A DNA stretch of 64,000 nucleotides, from NCBI RefSeq assembly GCF_000340215.1, contig NW_006921547.1, positions 103,886 through 167,885 of the forward strand, in the 5' to 3' direction. The stretch comes from Pseudocercospora fijiensis CIRAD86. Lineage: Eukaryota; Ascomycota; Dothideomycetes; Mycosphaerellales; Mycosphaerellaceae. The position numbers and the translations under genes are program-made. Below, piece after piece: positions 1 to 12,389 of this stretch. A model generated the notes under the pieces. The model was not told the DNA's origin. It made no database searches and worked only from the letters and a program-made list of their open reading frames with translations. Every line of letters begins with the position of its first letter. Within the stretch, counting starts at the first letter, position 1.

Positions 1-2940
1 AAGAGAAAAGAAAGGGGAGACGGCAGGCTTGTTTTGCAACATCTGCACGGACTCGGTGTGCCCAAATTATTATTAATAAGCTACGAACGTTTTTGCAAGC
101 TCGTTACTAACTCCTTTCCGCTCCGGTCGACTAAGATGTCTTCCGGCGCCCTAAATCCGCTAGGCGCTAGTAGTAGTAGCAACCTACTAGCCCTAAACCT
201 AGGCGTACTAGTCCCGATCGAAGCCCCCTCCGATAGCGCCTTAGCTGCTACAACTAGCCTCGAGCACTGCTTCTAGATCGTTACCGCCCTTAAAGACCCT
301 TAAGAGAAGATCTAGAACGCTCGTACCCTGCTACGCGTTATTAATAGGAACATTAAGAAGGCTACTATCTTAGTTACGTACGGTATAAACAACTTGCGTT
401 AGTCTATCGGTAAGCGTATCTTTAAGCGCGAGGTCCTTAACGATATAGATATCGAATAAGCCTTTCCTATCGTCTATAGCCTCGAGACGGCCGGTACCTA
501 GATTCGTTTACGCTTTAAGACCCTCGACTAGGCCTTCGAATATTAGGGAGGACTAAGTAGTCTTCCTAAGAGCCTTATTAACTTCGCCTACGGTAGATAA
601 GAGCGTGCTAAGTAGGTCTCTTCGTTCGTTAACAAGTATAAGGTCCGTCGTTAAGGCGCTAAGCACCTTTCTTGTACTATAATCTATCGTATATCTACCG
701 CTAGTAAGAAGGTAGGCAAGCAGTTACTTAACTTGTCCTTTACGCTTAACGACTTTACGATATCCTACTAGAAGCGGTACTACGATACAATTGTCTAAGT
801 CGATCTTAATATACAGACAACTAAGGATCTACTAAAAGAGAAGGGCTATCGTATTAATAGTATAGGTTTTATTATTAAAGGTTAAGAGGCTCCTATCGTT
901 AATGTCCTTAAACGTAAGGCTCTTCGCCTAGAGACAGAGGCCGATACGGCTACTAGTTTCGCGCTCGCTACGGAGATATAGGCTTAAGACCGTCGCTCGA
1001 CCCGCAACTATAAGGTCCCTTAAGAAGTTAAGGACGAGCGCGCTAAGGCCGAAGCAGCGCGTAAGAAGGCATTACATACTCGCTAGGCCCTCCGTAAGGC
1101 TACTAAGAAGTATAGCGCCCCTTCTAGGGCTAACTATAGTACTAACTATAGTAACTCGGATATTGATATGCTAGATATACTACTAGAAGATGTCTCCTCC
1201 GAAGGCTCCTTTAGCGAGCGTAGAGATAGAGGGCTCTCGCCGATCCTATTAACTAAGAATATCTATAGTTCTTGCAAGAGCGACTCTATTGCGCACCTTA
1301 TTACTAAGATCGATATAGTTCCTAAAGCCGATATAGGCAAAGCTCCTACCGCCCTATCTATCTATTAATAGCTCGACGACCTTAGTAAGCTAGGAGAAGA
1401 GCCGTTCTCTATATATGCTAACTATGTTAAGAAGGCCGCTAAGGTCTGTAGTCTCTATGCTAGTGCTAAGGCGATTGTCCTCGTCGGCCGCCTATTAAAG
1501 ATTAGTCGCGAGGTTCCTAATTAAGACGCCTTCGCTGCCCTTAAGGCTAATTAGGCCTATACTAACTAGTTTCCTAGACGCCCTATTGCCGCCCCGACAT
1601 CTCTAGGACTCTACGCGTTTAACCCTACTAGTACTATTACTCGCGCCCTTACGCTAACGGATCGCTAGAGCAAGTTCGTTACCGGCATCCTTAGCTAAGG
1701 CACTTCCTTCGACCGCTTTCGCTAGACTAGCAATACTATCTTCCCTTAAGTCTTTAGCTAGTTATAAGAGCCTCGTAGAGTACATCTTCCTTTCCTTATC
1801 GACCTAATATAGGAGGAGTTTAAAATGTACCTTTAGTATATACGCGCGATGCCTAAGTCTAAGTAGGAAGGCCGCAATGCCCTTTAAACTTATAGTGTAA
1901 GCAACTAAATCGTCCGCTAGCACCCTACCCTATAGCTCTTAGCTGTCGCCCTTCGACCTAATTACGTATACGAGCTTATCTCTATCCCTAAGCCTACTAA
2001 GTTCTTTAAGGTTAGCGGTACTTATAAAAACTATCCTTCTAAGGAGTCTACTCGTCTCGGACAAGATATAGTTAAGCTCGTAGCTAGCGAGGGTGCTAGT
2101 TACCTACGTATTAAGGTCTGTCTTATGTCTAAGGATAAGACTAGCTACTCTACTATTATCGAAGGCATATATTAGCCCGAAGTCTTTACGAACTAGGTTA
2201 AGAAGCTTAAGGCTCGTAGCCTAGTCCCGCTAAGCAAGATCGGCAAGCTTACTAATAAGTACCTTACCGACGACAACCTCGACTACATATTCGATAGTTA
2301 GCCTAATAGTAAGGGGCGCAAGGCGGAGTAGATCCTTAACCCTCTAAAGGAGTGCGAAGTCTCTGTTTAGATACTATACCTGCTATATAGTAATCTAAAG
2401 ACTAAGAGCAACCGTATATTAATTAACCTAGGCTACTCTCGCGTTATCGATAGCACTAAGATTAAGGGTTACGACAACTTAACCGTCGCCGAGGTTGCTA
2501 AGGCGCACCGCAATCTAACCGCCCTTCTAGGTTCGAACACCTTCGTACCGTTCCCCTTCCCTACTACTATCTTAGTCGAAGGCCTTAGTTATATCTCCGA
2601 CGCCCTAGTTAGTAGGATTCCTTAGTTAAGTTACGTTGTTTAGAACGAAGTTAAACAGATCCTCTAGCTTAATAACGAGGGACTTAAGGAATATCTATAC
2701 GATTAGGAGAATACTACGAAGGAAAAGGCTACTAACCTCCTCGTTAATTAAGCTTTCTACGAGGGATAGTACTTCGGTACTAACAGCTTTAACGCATACG
2801 GAGGAGATTTCGAGAACCGACTAGCAGATAAGGTTATTACTAGTAAGGATTACGGCGCGTTGAAGCAATAGTAGGTCTATATAGTATTGCTTAGGAAGTT
2901 GTTTTTATATAATTATAGTATCTAGGATTAATGCTACCCC
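1..2940 (+). pseudogene. Unrecognised RIP-degenerated long ORF (~970 codons)
   Basis: A single + frame (frame 1) stays aligned from the window edge to about 2930 without a frameshift. It is interrupted only by dozens of TAG and TAA codons, as expected if Gln and Trp codons were hit by CpA/TpG to TpA change. I recognise no family. Visible traits are an Ala/Lys/Arg-rich segment around 990-1110 that resembles a coiled coil, an acidic Ser/Asp stretch around 1140-1230, and mixed globular-looking sequence from 1400 to 2850. Reverse transcriptase, DDE, helicase and tyrosine-recombinase motifs were looked for and not seen. The true start may lie before the window. The absence of indels over 2.9 kb suggests one large gene of a mobile element or its cargo, inactivated by point mutation alone. 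Sure that it is a RIPed gene; function unknown. Confidence 0.6.
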
Positions 2941-3330
2941 GGGGGTGTTATTACGGAGTTCTAAAAATGGCCTTAGCTAAGAACGCTAAGGATGCATATA
3001 TGTTTGTTTTAAGCGCGCAATGTAAAGCGTGTCTAGTTAGATACGAAGAAAGGGAGGGATATTAGCTAGTAACCGGCCCTATACCTATAGGCTAGTTTTA
3101 AGCCTATATAAGAGGCCTCCTTCTACATTGTAGATAGAGTATTAACCTCGTACAGCACATTGTTTATGTCACACTTCCACAATGCCTATATTGCAGGGCT
3201 CTAGTCATTAGCCTAAGCGACAGTCTCGTTATCCTATCTTACTAAACATAGCTGCCTATATTGCTATAGGTTATATTACCCTCGGTAGCCTATACTATTG
3301 CTACAAGTAGTAGTAGTAGTGTTGGTTTCC
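2941..3330. other. Spacer with weak RIP; LTR-like features
   Basis: No coding frame is convincing. CpA and TpG are commoner here than on either side (for example around 3150-3200), so the segment was RIPed less. A TATA-like tatataag lies near 3104 and a run beginning tgttattacg near 2947 could be an LTR start, but I find no partner LTR or target duplication. It separates the unknown ORF from the truncated 5' side of Helitron-1. Confidence 0.3.
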
Positions 3331-6300
3331 GTCCTTTAATAGTATACGAGGACTATCTTAAGTATATAATTAAGTAGGATAATAGTATAGGTCTACGCCG
3401 CTATCGCTTCGCTTCTTATCCTCGATTCCGATATATTAGACTAAATACTCTTATAAGAAAGGAGTCTCGCAAGAAGGCCGATTATATTATATAGTAGAAC
3501 CTAGAGTATAACGAGATTACAGTTAATAATCTTAAAGCAGCCCTAACTACAAATAATAAGGAGTTACGACGTCTTCTTGCTAATATCGTTCGTTATAGTA
3601 GTAGTCTTCGTAGTACTCGAGCGTATTAGGTTAGTAAGACTAACGAGCTAGAGAACTACGTTAAGGCTATTAGATACCCTCGCCTTTTTCTTACCTATAG
3701 TACCGCCGACAATTACTAGTAGAGTCTCTAGCGGCATATGCCTTAGCCGCCTACTAGTAGGAATAAGTATATACGAGTAAAGGCTAGTAGGGACAATGTC
3801 CGCGAGTACCCTACTATCGCTACCTACTACTTCTACTATCGCTATACATTTATTATATAGCTTCTCGAGAAGAAGTTTAGTATTACTAATTACTAGAATC
3901 GCTTTAAGTTTTAGGCTCGTAGTAGCTTATATAATTATAGTATTATCTAGCTAAAGGAATACACTAGTCCTAATAGTAAGATTCTTCTACTACTACTAGA
4001 GACCTACTTTAAGAACCTTCGTAACGATCTCGTAGAATTCTAGGCTAAGTATATAACTACTACTAATCCTATACCTCGGCGTACTATACTAGATCTAGTA
4101 GAACCGCTATTACTATAAATGCGGTCTTCCGAAGTACGTAACTCTTAATAGTATCTAATAATAAACCTTAATCGTATCTAGCGGTATAAGTACGGTTACG
4201 AGTACTATTAGCGTAAGAATAAGGATATAGGTAATATTTAATGTCGCTTCTATTATCCTCGTACTAATTATCTAGAGAACGCTATTATTACGTATACGAT
4301 AAATCTACGCTACTAGATATACGATAGTCCTCGTAACGATACCCGTATAACTAACTATAACTGTACTATTTAAATAGCATAGATAGCGAACAATAACATT
4401 ATAGTATATACTAATAAAGGCGCTATTATCGACTATCTTAGCAAGTACTATACTAAGCAAGAGAAGCGTAGTAAATCTCTAATCGATCTTAGTAAGAAGG
4501 TACTGCCTAGGATTAATGCTAATCGTCCTATAGTCTTATTTATCGCTAAGATACTTAATAAGATAATTAGTAAGCGTAATATCTCTATATAGGAAGAAAT
4601 GCACCTCCTTCTAAACCTACCTCTCGCCTAGGGATCTCGAAAGATCTAGAACTTCGACTACCGCAAGCCCGAAGATTAGTCTAAGGTTAAGCGGTATAAC
4701 CCTACTATTAGCGAGATAGTTACTTAGGGTTAGTTACCGCTACTTAAGTATCTGAATCGATACGCTATTCCTAAGGACAAATTTAACCGCTCTAATCTTC
4801 TAGCTTACCCTAATCTAACGCTCTTAGAATTCCTTACTAAGTAGGACCTCGATACCTATAAGAAGCGTATATAAGCTAAGCTACGTATAATTAACTAGTA
4901 CCCTAAATACAGCGGCATTCTAGATAGTCCTAATAGTACTTACGAAGATTAGTGCCGTACTAAGGTGCTTCTATATTATCCCTTCGATACTAATTACCCT
5001 AGTCTGCCTTACTTATTTCCCGATAATAATCCTAGTATAGTATATAATTTATAGAGCGAGGCTTATACGCAATGCGAAATGTTCTACGACTACCCTAATA
5101 ACTATATAGGTATTAACCTCCCGAAGCCGATAGAAGACCTCTTTAAAGACTAGGTCTTCGACCTAGAGATTAAGCGCCTAGAGGCTAAATTGCTTACCGC
5201 CGCCCTTCTAGGTCGTAATCCTATAGAGATGCTTAAGGATCTAAACGACTTAGGCAATCGTTAAATCGATTATAAGTACGACTAGACGCCTTATATTAGT
5301 AAGTACGGTCTTACTATAGATAATACTAAGAATTAGTAGACCTAGATACGAGGTAATACCGCTCGTAGTAGCTAGAGAATCGGTGTTCCTACGGACCTTA
5401 ACTAGCGTATTAATAGCCTCTCTAACGCTTAGAAGCTCTAGTATAACAAGGTAGTTAATTACTAGCGCGCGTAGACTAAAGATATATATATACCGGTATT
5501 CCTACTTAACGTCGACGGCAAGGTAGGCGTTAGTAAGTCCTACGTTATTAAAACTGTATTATCTAAGTTAGAAGCGCTTGCTAATAAGTTTAACAACTTA
5601 GAGTAAGGCGAATCGGACCTCTAGCTTAGTAACCTAATCGTCCGTCTCGTACCTACTAGAGCCGCTACAAACGGTATAAAGGGAAGTACGTTATATACCT
5701 TCTTTAAGCTGCCTTTAAAGATAAAAGAATACATCCCTCTCGACGGACAAGCTTTAACTAACTTTTAAGACCGGCTTAAGTAGATTAAGTATATTATTAT
5801 TAACGAGAAGTCTATAATAGATCTTACTATACTTTACTAGATCGATTAACGCCTCCGTTAAGTGTCTCTTTCGGCGCCCTAGAGCTAAGGTAGTATAGAT
5901 ACTACTCTGCCGTTTAGAGGACGATATATTACTATTATAGGCGATTTCTATTAATTACTACTAGTCGGAGGCAAGCTACTATTCTTAAAGCTTTCTAAGC
6001 TTAAGATACCTAAGGATATCGCTAGTTATAATGCGTACTAGCTTTTCGATTAGACAATCTAACTAAGTATAATTCATCGTTAATAAGGAAACGATACCTA
6101 AGCTACCGCTTTCCGTACTACTCTCGAAGGTCTCTATAACGTACTAGTAGATATAAAGATCGATTACTAGGAAACCCTTTATAGCCGTATAAAGACTTCT
6201 TTGCCTTAAGTAGAGTAGGACTTATTCGCAGATACTATTCGGCTATATCCTTATAAGAAGCAGGTTAATAAATATAACTAGGTAGCTTTGCGAGACAATT

Positions 6301-7990
6301 AGACTACAATTGTACTTGCTAAGGCTAATTATACTAGGGGTAATAATACTATTAAGGCGAGTTATAAGAACGGCGGCAACCTTTACCCTCGCCTCCTACT
6401 ATGCCTTAGTATACAAGTTATAGTAACGTAGAATCTCTAGACCGAAGGCGGTATTATTAACGGTAGCTTAGGCACTATCCGCGATATAGTCTAGATAGAG
6501 ACGACTAATCCTAAGGAAGATCCTCTCGATAAGCTATCTACTATACTCCTTATCGGGCTCGACAAGTATACTAGCTAGACCTTTAATAAAGTGTTTAATA
6601 CTAACAACTCTCTCGGTATACTACGTCGGGTCGTACTAGTTATTCTAGTCCGTCGCGAATAGCTCTATAATTAGCGTTAGGATACTCGCTACTCCCGAAT
6701 ATAGTTTCCGCTTACTATTGCCTATACTATTACGATATACAAGTTATAGGGTATAACTCTCGACAAAGTAGTGCTTAATATTTCTCGAAAGGACTTTATA
6801 CTACGCCTTATCTGCGTTAGTATCTCTAGAGTCCGAGGACCTATAGATGTTATATTTAAGGCTCTATTTAACTTCTATAATCGTTTTAAGAGCGGCAAAG
6901 TCCCGGGAACAGTCGTTAGCCGCTACGCTAACTTAGTTCGACGTCGATTATAGCGCTTGCTTCCTAAGGGCGTTATATTATCCTCTATATCTCTACGTCT
7001 AGACGCTAACTCTAAAGACAAAGGCGATCTTACAGTATACGCTAAGTAGCAGCGGGAGAGGCTATAAGCGTAGCGAGCTAAGTAGGCCGGCTAAGTAGAG
7101 GCTCGTAAGAAGCAACAATTGCTATAATATCTTAAGGACCTTAAAGCGATTAACCGTATAGACTAGCTTTAAGCTTAACTTTAAGCTAATCCTCGCTTGC
7201 TAAATAAGATTACTACTCTAGCTTAGCGCTATATACGTAGCCCTCTAGAAGCTTATAACTTCCGCTATCTACTTACTAAGGGCAGTGTTAACGCTAAGCT
7301 AGTATAAGCATATATTAACTAGTTCGAAGCTCTCTATCCGTAATGTACTCCTCCGCTACTATAGATAGCACTTCTATAACTATAGGCATAGTTAGGCCCT
7401 CCTCCTCTATCCGACCCTCTACTAGCGTATCCTACTAGTATATATCTAGTATATACTCTAGCAGCTACTCCTACTAAGACTACCGAGTTCTTCGCGTATA
7501 TTAATACTAATCGCAAGAAAGCGTAATAGGCTCGCTAGACAATTAACCTTCTAGATACTAAGGATTAGGAACCTACTAACTCTAGTTTACTACTTCTAGA
7601 GCGTCTCCTATAGGATTAGTATAACGATACTAATATCCTCGACGCTATCTAGCCTAGCGAGACTCTTAGCTTTAGAGAATTTGCGTTACGGTTTACTAAT
7701 GCTCGCAAAGAATAGTAGGTCGATTAGTAGCGACTTAAGGAGGTTATTCTAACTATTGCTAGAGTTACAATTACTTTGCGAGGGCAAACCCGCATCCTTA
7801 TACGATAGGCAGACTTTTAAAATAATAAGATAATAGATAAGTAGGATGTAATAGATAATTAGGAGGTAATAGATAATTAGGACGTAATAGAAGATACTAA
7901 ATAGGCTAATAATAATTAGGAGATAGCTAATAGATGATTTACTTTAATAGATTGCTATATGCTTTTAGGCATTAGAATAAAGCGTTAGGA
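3330..7990 (+). pseudogene. Helitron Rep-helicase pseudogene (copy 1)
   Basis: One + frame (frame 3) runs the whole length with only TAG/TAA interruptions. In order: a Helitron-like N domain (LFLTYSTADNYxxSLQRHMP near 3690-3740); a rolling-circle Rep region in which the HUH metal site reads YNY (near 3935), both His having become Tyr; a two-tyrosine-type motif DYLSKYYTKQEKRS near 4430-4475; then a PIF1-family helicase. The helicase shows a decayed Walker A (GKVGVSKSYVIK, about 5518), a Walker B decayed to NEKSIID (about 5799) and a late motif YKLQGITLDKVVLNIS (about 6740-6785). The C-terminus has an 18-bp repeat at 7825-7890 encoding a VIDNQ-like unit. This enzyme family nicks, unwinds and transfers a single strand. 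The mutated HUH and Walker motifs show it is dead. Confidence 0.88.
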
Positions 7991-8139
7991 ATAGTTTTAA
8001 AGATTAAATAGAACAGCTTCGAAGATTAAATATATTAAAGATTACTATCGTTTCTTTTTCTTAGTCTTTATAGAGCTATAAGCGCCGCTTATAGTTGCGA
8101 TCGCTTATAGTATATATATATATAGCTAACAAGCCCGTT

Positions 8140-8220
8140 TAGCCTAAGTTACGCAGAGGGTACTAATAGGCGATAGTAATAAGCCTATTTAGTACGAGTT
8201 GCGTAGAGGGTACTAATTAC
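8140..8220. repeat. Imperfect tandem repeat in Helitron-1 3' region
   Basis: Two imperfect units sharing agcctaagttacgcag-like and agagggtactaat-like blocks lie about 45-50 bp apart, shortly before the Helitron 3' hairpin. Helitron-2 has related sequence at about 41640-41690 on the other strand. They may be subterminal recognition sequence; this is inference. Confidence 0.4.
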
Positions 8221-8311
8221 GTATTAAAGGCAAGGCCTAATTGTTGTTCCGCTCGCCTCCGGCTTCGCTCGGCTATCCTAACCTATACCGCGGGTCTACG
8301 GATACTTTATA

Positions 8312-8795
8312 GTAAAGAATACGGCTTAGGTCTCCTAGCGAGATATATAGAAAGATATAGGCCTACCTAAGTTAATTATATCTAATCGTAGCCCGAATTT
8401 CGTTGCCCGCTTCTAGAAGCGCCTCTACGAGCGACTTAAAATCTAAGTACGCCTTTTAACGGCTTACTACCTATAGACCGACGGATAAACAGATCGGGCT
8501 AACGCTTAGATCGAACAAATTATTAGGTACTTCTATAATTACTATTAAAATAACTAGCTAAGATTAACGCCTTCTATTAAATTTACTATTAATAATTAGG
8601 AGTTAGCGACGACTTAAACGACGCCCTTCTACGCTTCGACTAGGTTTTATCCCTAAACCGGTATAGAACTAGTAGAGATCGAACTAGAGCCCCTAGTAAA
8701 CGATCTAGAAAGAGACGCCGATACCTTCGCTCTTTAGATAGCTTAGACCTACTAAGAGCTCTAGGACGAGATAAGATATATCTAGGAAGTATATA
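8312..8795 (+). pseudogene. Ty3/Gypsy integrase, part 1 (Gypsy-2)
   Basis: The + frame encodes an integrase catalytic core. KLIISNRSPNF corresponds to the usual SDRGPQF block with Asp turned to Asn. It is followed by the TDGQTDRANAQIEQ block (TDGQTER in the family) and the FTINNQELATTQTTPFYAST block. It is cut at 8795 by LINE-A and resumes in the same frame at 13736. Upstream integrase and RT sequence is missing because Helitron-1 abuts it. This is a different family from Gypsy-1. Confidence 0.85.
8782..8795. repeat. Target-site duplication of LINE-A, left copy
   Basis: ctaggaagtatata is repeated exactly at 13722-13735 and brackets LINE-A. Removing LINE-A and one copy restores an unbroken integrase frame. 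Confidence 0.9.
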
Positions 8796-8938
8796 GATAG
8801 ATAGATAGATATTTCATTTGCCTGTTGTAGTGCCTTTCGGCCTATGTAGGTCTGTTTCTATATATTGTTTTAGGTAGGAAACCAACTTAGTTAGTAAAAA
8901 CCTCCCTTCTGTCCTATTTATAAGTATTGATCTTCCTC

Positions 8939-11900
8939 GTTTCCTTGTTTTCCTTCCTCTAGGGTGTATTAGTATTATAGTTGTTACCCTCTAACTACCT
9001 TGCCTACTGCCCTGCCCTTCTTTCCCCCTCTTCTTCCCTCCTTCTTATCTACTCCTTAGTTTCCCTTGCTAGTGCGAATTGTTATACAAATCCCTGTTTA
9101 ATAATCTACTTTACTATCCTCTTTAGGTCTTCTTTGCTCTAGATTAGCTTATCGTATTCCCTTTCTATTGCTTTTAGTCTCTAATTACTTCTGCCTTCTA
9201 ACTATTAAGGGCAGACTAGTAGTATATGCTTAGGGTTCTAAGATTGGTAGCTATATTAGTAAGCCCTGCTTTCAATTCCTAGGACGTTTCTTCTAAACAG
9301 GTAAGATCTAAATCTAATATATTTAGATCTAATTTAGATAGCTAGGCTTGCCTCGGCCCTGTTTAGGTCCTTATAGAGCTAGTAGTTATATTAACTAAAT
9401 TTAATTAGTGCCTTTAGGGTTCCTAGTCTAACTTGTATTTTGTTCTATTCCTACTCCTATAGGTATTTAGCTATTAATTCTACTAGGCTTTATTTCTCTC
9501 TCTTTAGTTTATCTTCCTTTAGCCTTATGTTTAGTCCCTAAAGCTCTTTCTCTAGTATTTCTCTTATTAAGACTCTATAGTGCTCTAGGTCTTTAACTTT
9601 CTAGGGAGTTATTTATAGTCTGTCTCGCCTCCTAGTCCTAATACACTAGGCTTTTATCTTGTCTAGTGCCTTTTAGATAGTCTATTAGGCTAGGTATTCT
9701 ATTGTCTTTGCTATATATTAGTGTCTTAGTCCCTTAAAGTATTGTTTAACTAGTAGGATCCCTGATTCTATTTCTACTACCCTTGTAGGTGTAGTTTTGT
9801 ATACTCCTAGGATTTTCTTTAGGCCTTAGGTTTAGGACCTACTAACTAGTTGCTCGATCCTCTTTAGTGTTTTCTCCTAGGCTGTCTATATCTGTACTCT
9901 ATATAGCATTGCTAGCTTAACAATTGCTTTGTATATAACTTTAGCTTTCTCGAATGTAGCCCCCTATATAGAGGCTATAAGCCTATTAATAGATTGTATA
10001 TTAGTATCTGCCCTCTGCTTTGCCTTCTTTACTTATAGTCCCTAATTTAGTTTTAGGTCTAGCTAGATCCCTAGTACCCTAAGCTCTGCTAATAGTTAGG
10101 TTTCAAAGCCTTAGATAGTAATTGACTGCTTTATATTGTAGGTTGATTTAGCTTTACTAAAGTAGATAAGCTAGTATTTTTCTAGGGCGAATTTTGCTCT
10201 ATATCTCTTTGCCTATTTTTTATACTCCTAGTGCTTCTCTTCTAGGATCTTGCAGTTAGTTTCTATTATCTTAGACTAGGCTAGGATGTTTGTATTATCT
10301 ATAAACCCTAATGCTAATGTGTTTCTTGATTCTAGGAGTAGGAGTAGGTCTACTATAAAGATAAGGAAGAGGATTAGGGAGAGTATTAATCCTTAGGGGA
10401 TTCCCTTTTTAGTTAGTATTAGGTCTGATTTGAATTTGCCTAGAATAAGCTATATTGACCTTTCTTATAGGAAGGACTAGATAAATTAGACTATCCAGTT
10501 TGGTATAGCCTTCTATTTTAGTATATATAGGAGCCTTTTATAGGAGATATTATTAAAGGCTCCTAAGATGTTAAGGGAGAGGAGGGTTGCTACCTAGTTT
10601 TAACTATAGTGCTAGATATACTTGATCTGTTCTATAATTAGTTCTATAGCTATTAGTATTGACCTCTTCTTTCTTCCTCCTATCTAGCCTTTAGGAAGGA
10701 TATTCCTTTCCTCGGTAAAGGTTATTAGCCTTTTAGCGACAATTTTTTCTAGTACCTTGCCTATTATATTAAGTAGGGCTATTAGTCTATAGGCCTTAAG
10801 CTGCGTATAGTCTTCCTTCTAGGGCTTCCTTAGCACTACTGTTAGGGACTTCCTAAATAGTCTTAGGTAGTGTCCTAGTACTAGGCTTTGTAAAAAGATA
10901 TTGGCTAGTACTAGGGCTAGCCCCTTCCTATATACTTTTAGAAGTTTATTATAGATCTTGTCTTCTCCTAGTGCCTTATTGCTTAGAATTTTCTTTAGGA
11001 TCCTTTTAATAGTTTCGGGTTCGACCTAGGTGTCTCTTAGTATGCTTAGTAGTAGAGTCTCTTGTTCTTTCTCCTTTATATCTAATAGGTCTGCTTGTAC
11101 TTTTCTATAGAAGAAGTGTTAGCCTAGGGCTCTTACTTTCCCTTCTATTATAGTCTATATTTGTCCTTATTAGTCTATAATGTCCGGGAATTGTAGTAGT
11201 ATATCTTTGTCCTATTTAGGTCTCCTTACCTATTTAGCTATCCTCTATATCTCCTCTAGTTTCTTTGTAATTATTCCTATTATAGATCTCTATTCTTATA
11301 TCTTGTCCTTCTTAATCTAGATCTTCTTTTCCTAGTAGGCTTTATTATAGTTGTCCTATGCTTCCTAGGTGTAGGTTTATGTCTACTACCTCCTAGCCTT
11401 CCTTACTGCTTTAACCTTCTTTATATACTTACTAGTCTAGTATAGTTGCTAGTATAGTGAATGTTTCTTTGCTAGGGTATACTTTCTAGCTACCTGTTTT
11501 AGGATTCCTATTAGTTCTTCTACTACCTTGTTAATATCCTCTAGCCTTAGGAGATACTTTGTTAAGAGTTCCTCTAGTTTTAGGTCCCTTTCTAGTTCCT
11601 CCCTAATCCTGTTCTATTAGGTACTTTTCTAGTTAAGCTTCTCCTCTAGTTCCCTTTCCTAATTAGCTTAGATATTTAGCTTAATCTATACCGGGAAGTA
11701 GTCTAATAATTCTTCTAGCTCCTAGTTGACCCTGTATCTTATAATCCTGTTCCTAATCTAATATAATGCAAAGTATAGGTCTAGTATGCTACTGCTTCCT
11801 CTTGCCTCCTAAGTAATTAGTCCCTTTAGGGTAATAATTTCCATTCCTTCCCTCTCTAATATATCAATTAGTCTTCCTACTAGGAAGTAGTAAGCTAGGG

Positions 11901-12385
11901 TAAAGTCTAAGCCCTAGAGGGGGTAGTAGAGGTTGAAATCCCTAAGTAGGATTTAGTAGGTATTCCCCTAGATAACTCTAGGTAGTCTTTCTAGGGTTTT
12001 TAGTTAGGTACTGCTTCTTAAGTCTAGTAGTAGGTTGTATATATAGTAGACTTAGAGTGTACCTTAGGATATCTCTACTTAAACTGATATTAGGTCCCTA
12101 TCCTCCTATAGTATAGCCTACTAGGTTTCTATATCTATCTCCTTATTAATATAGATATATATCCTTAGGGCTCCCTAGTTGTAGATAATTAGGTAGTATC
12201 TTAGATCTTTGACTATTACTAGTCTCTTTATATATAGGTTAAGCTAGGGCTCTTAGATTACAATAATGTAATGTTCTTTTAGGTTTAGTACTTAAAGGAA
12301 GCTCCTCTGCACTTTGTCTTTGCTCTTATTAACATTATACTATATAAGATTTAGTAATGTTGCAATGTTTATTAGGTTTTATCTA
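8939..12385 (-). pseudogene. LINE-A ORF2, endonuclease-reverse transcriptase pseudogene
   Basis: Minus-strand counterpart of LINE-B ORF2, aligned base for base. The conserved LINE RT blocks are present: AYRLIALLNIIGKVLE near 10780, the finger/palm DNVS-type block near 10540, and the FVDDTN-type catalytic block near 10310, where copy B reads FVDNTN. Downstream is the long RT C-terminal region typical of Tad/I elements. In-frame TAG/TAA occur throughout at expected Trp/Gln positions. The product would nick target DNA and copy its own RNA; this copy cannot be translated. Confidence 0.85.
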
Positions 12386-12389
12386 TATT

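Larger units (their letters stand above)
3330..8311 (+). mobile_element. Helitron-1, 5'-truncated, RIP-degenerated
   Basis: This is a rolling-circle transposon homologous to Helitron-2 (41560-49440, opposite strand). Homology to Helitron-2 begins at about 3335, inside its ORF, so the N-terminal part and the 5' terminus are missing. Homology ends at a shared ggatactttata (8300-8311), which marks the 3' terminus. The flanking bases then differ between the copies. A short imperfect stem (tataccg/cggata, about 8284-8304) sits just before the end, as Helitron 3' ends usually have, but a canonical CTRR is not evident. Immediately beyond lies a Gypsy integrase, the apparent insertion host. Confidence 0.85.

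Noticed and set aside
34..276. Open stretch of 80 codons and other short open stretches at 1168, 2636, 6771, 44518 and 49231 as independent small genes
   Set aside because: They are stop-free gaps inside long RIP-degenerated frames of larger genes; their sequence continues across the TAG/TAA codons.
7334..7516. Minus-strand ORFs at 7334, 41493 and 42555 as genes
   Set aside because: They lie antisense or out of frame within the Helitron coding or terminal regions and have no recognisable domain.
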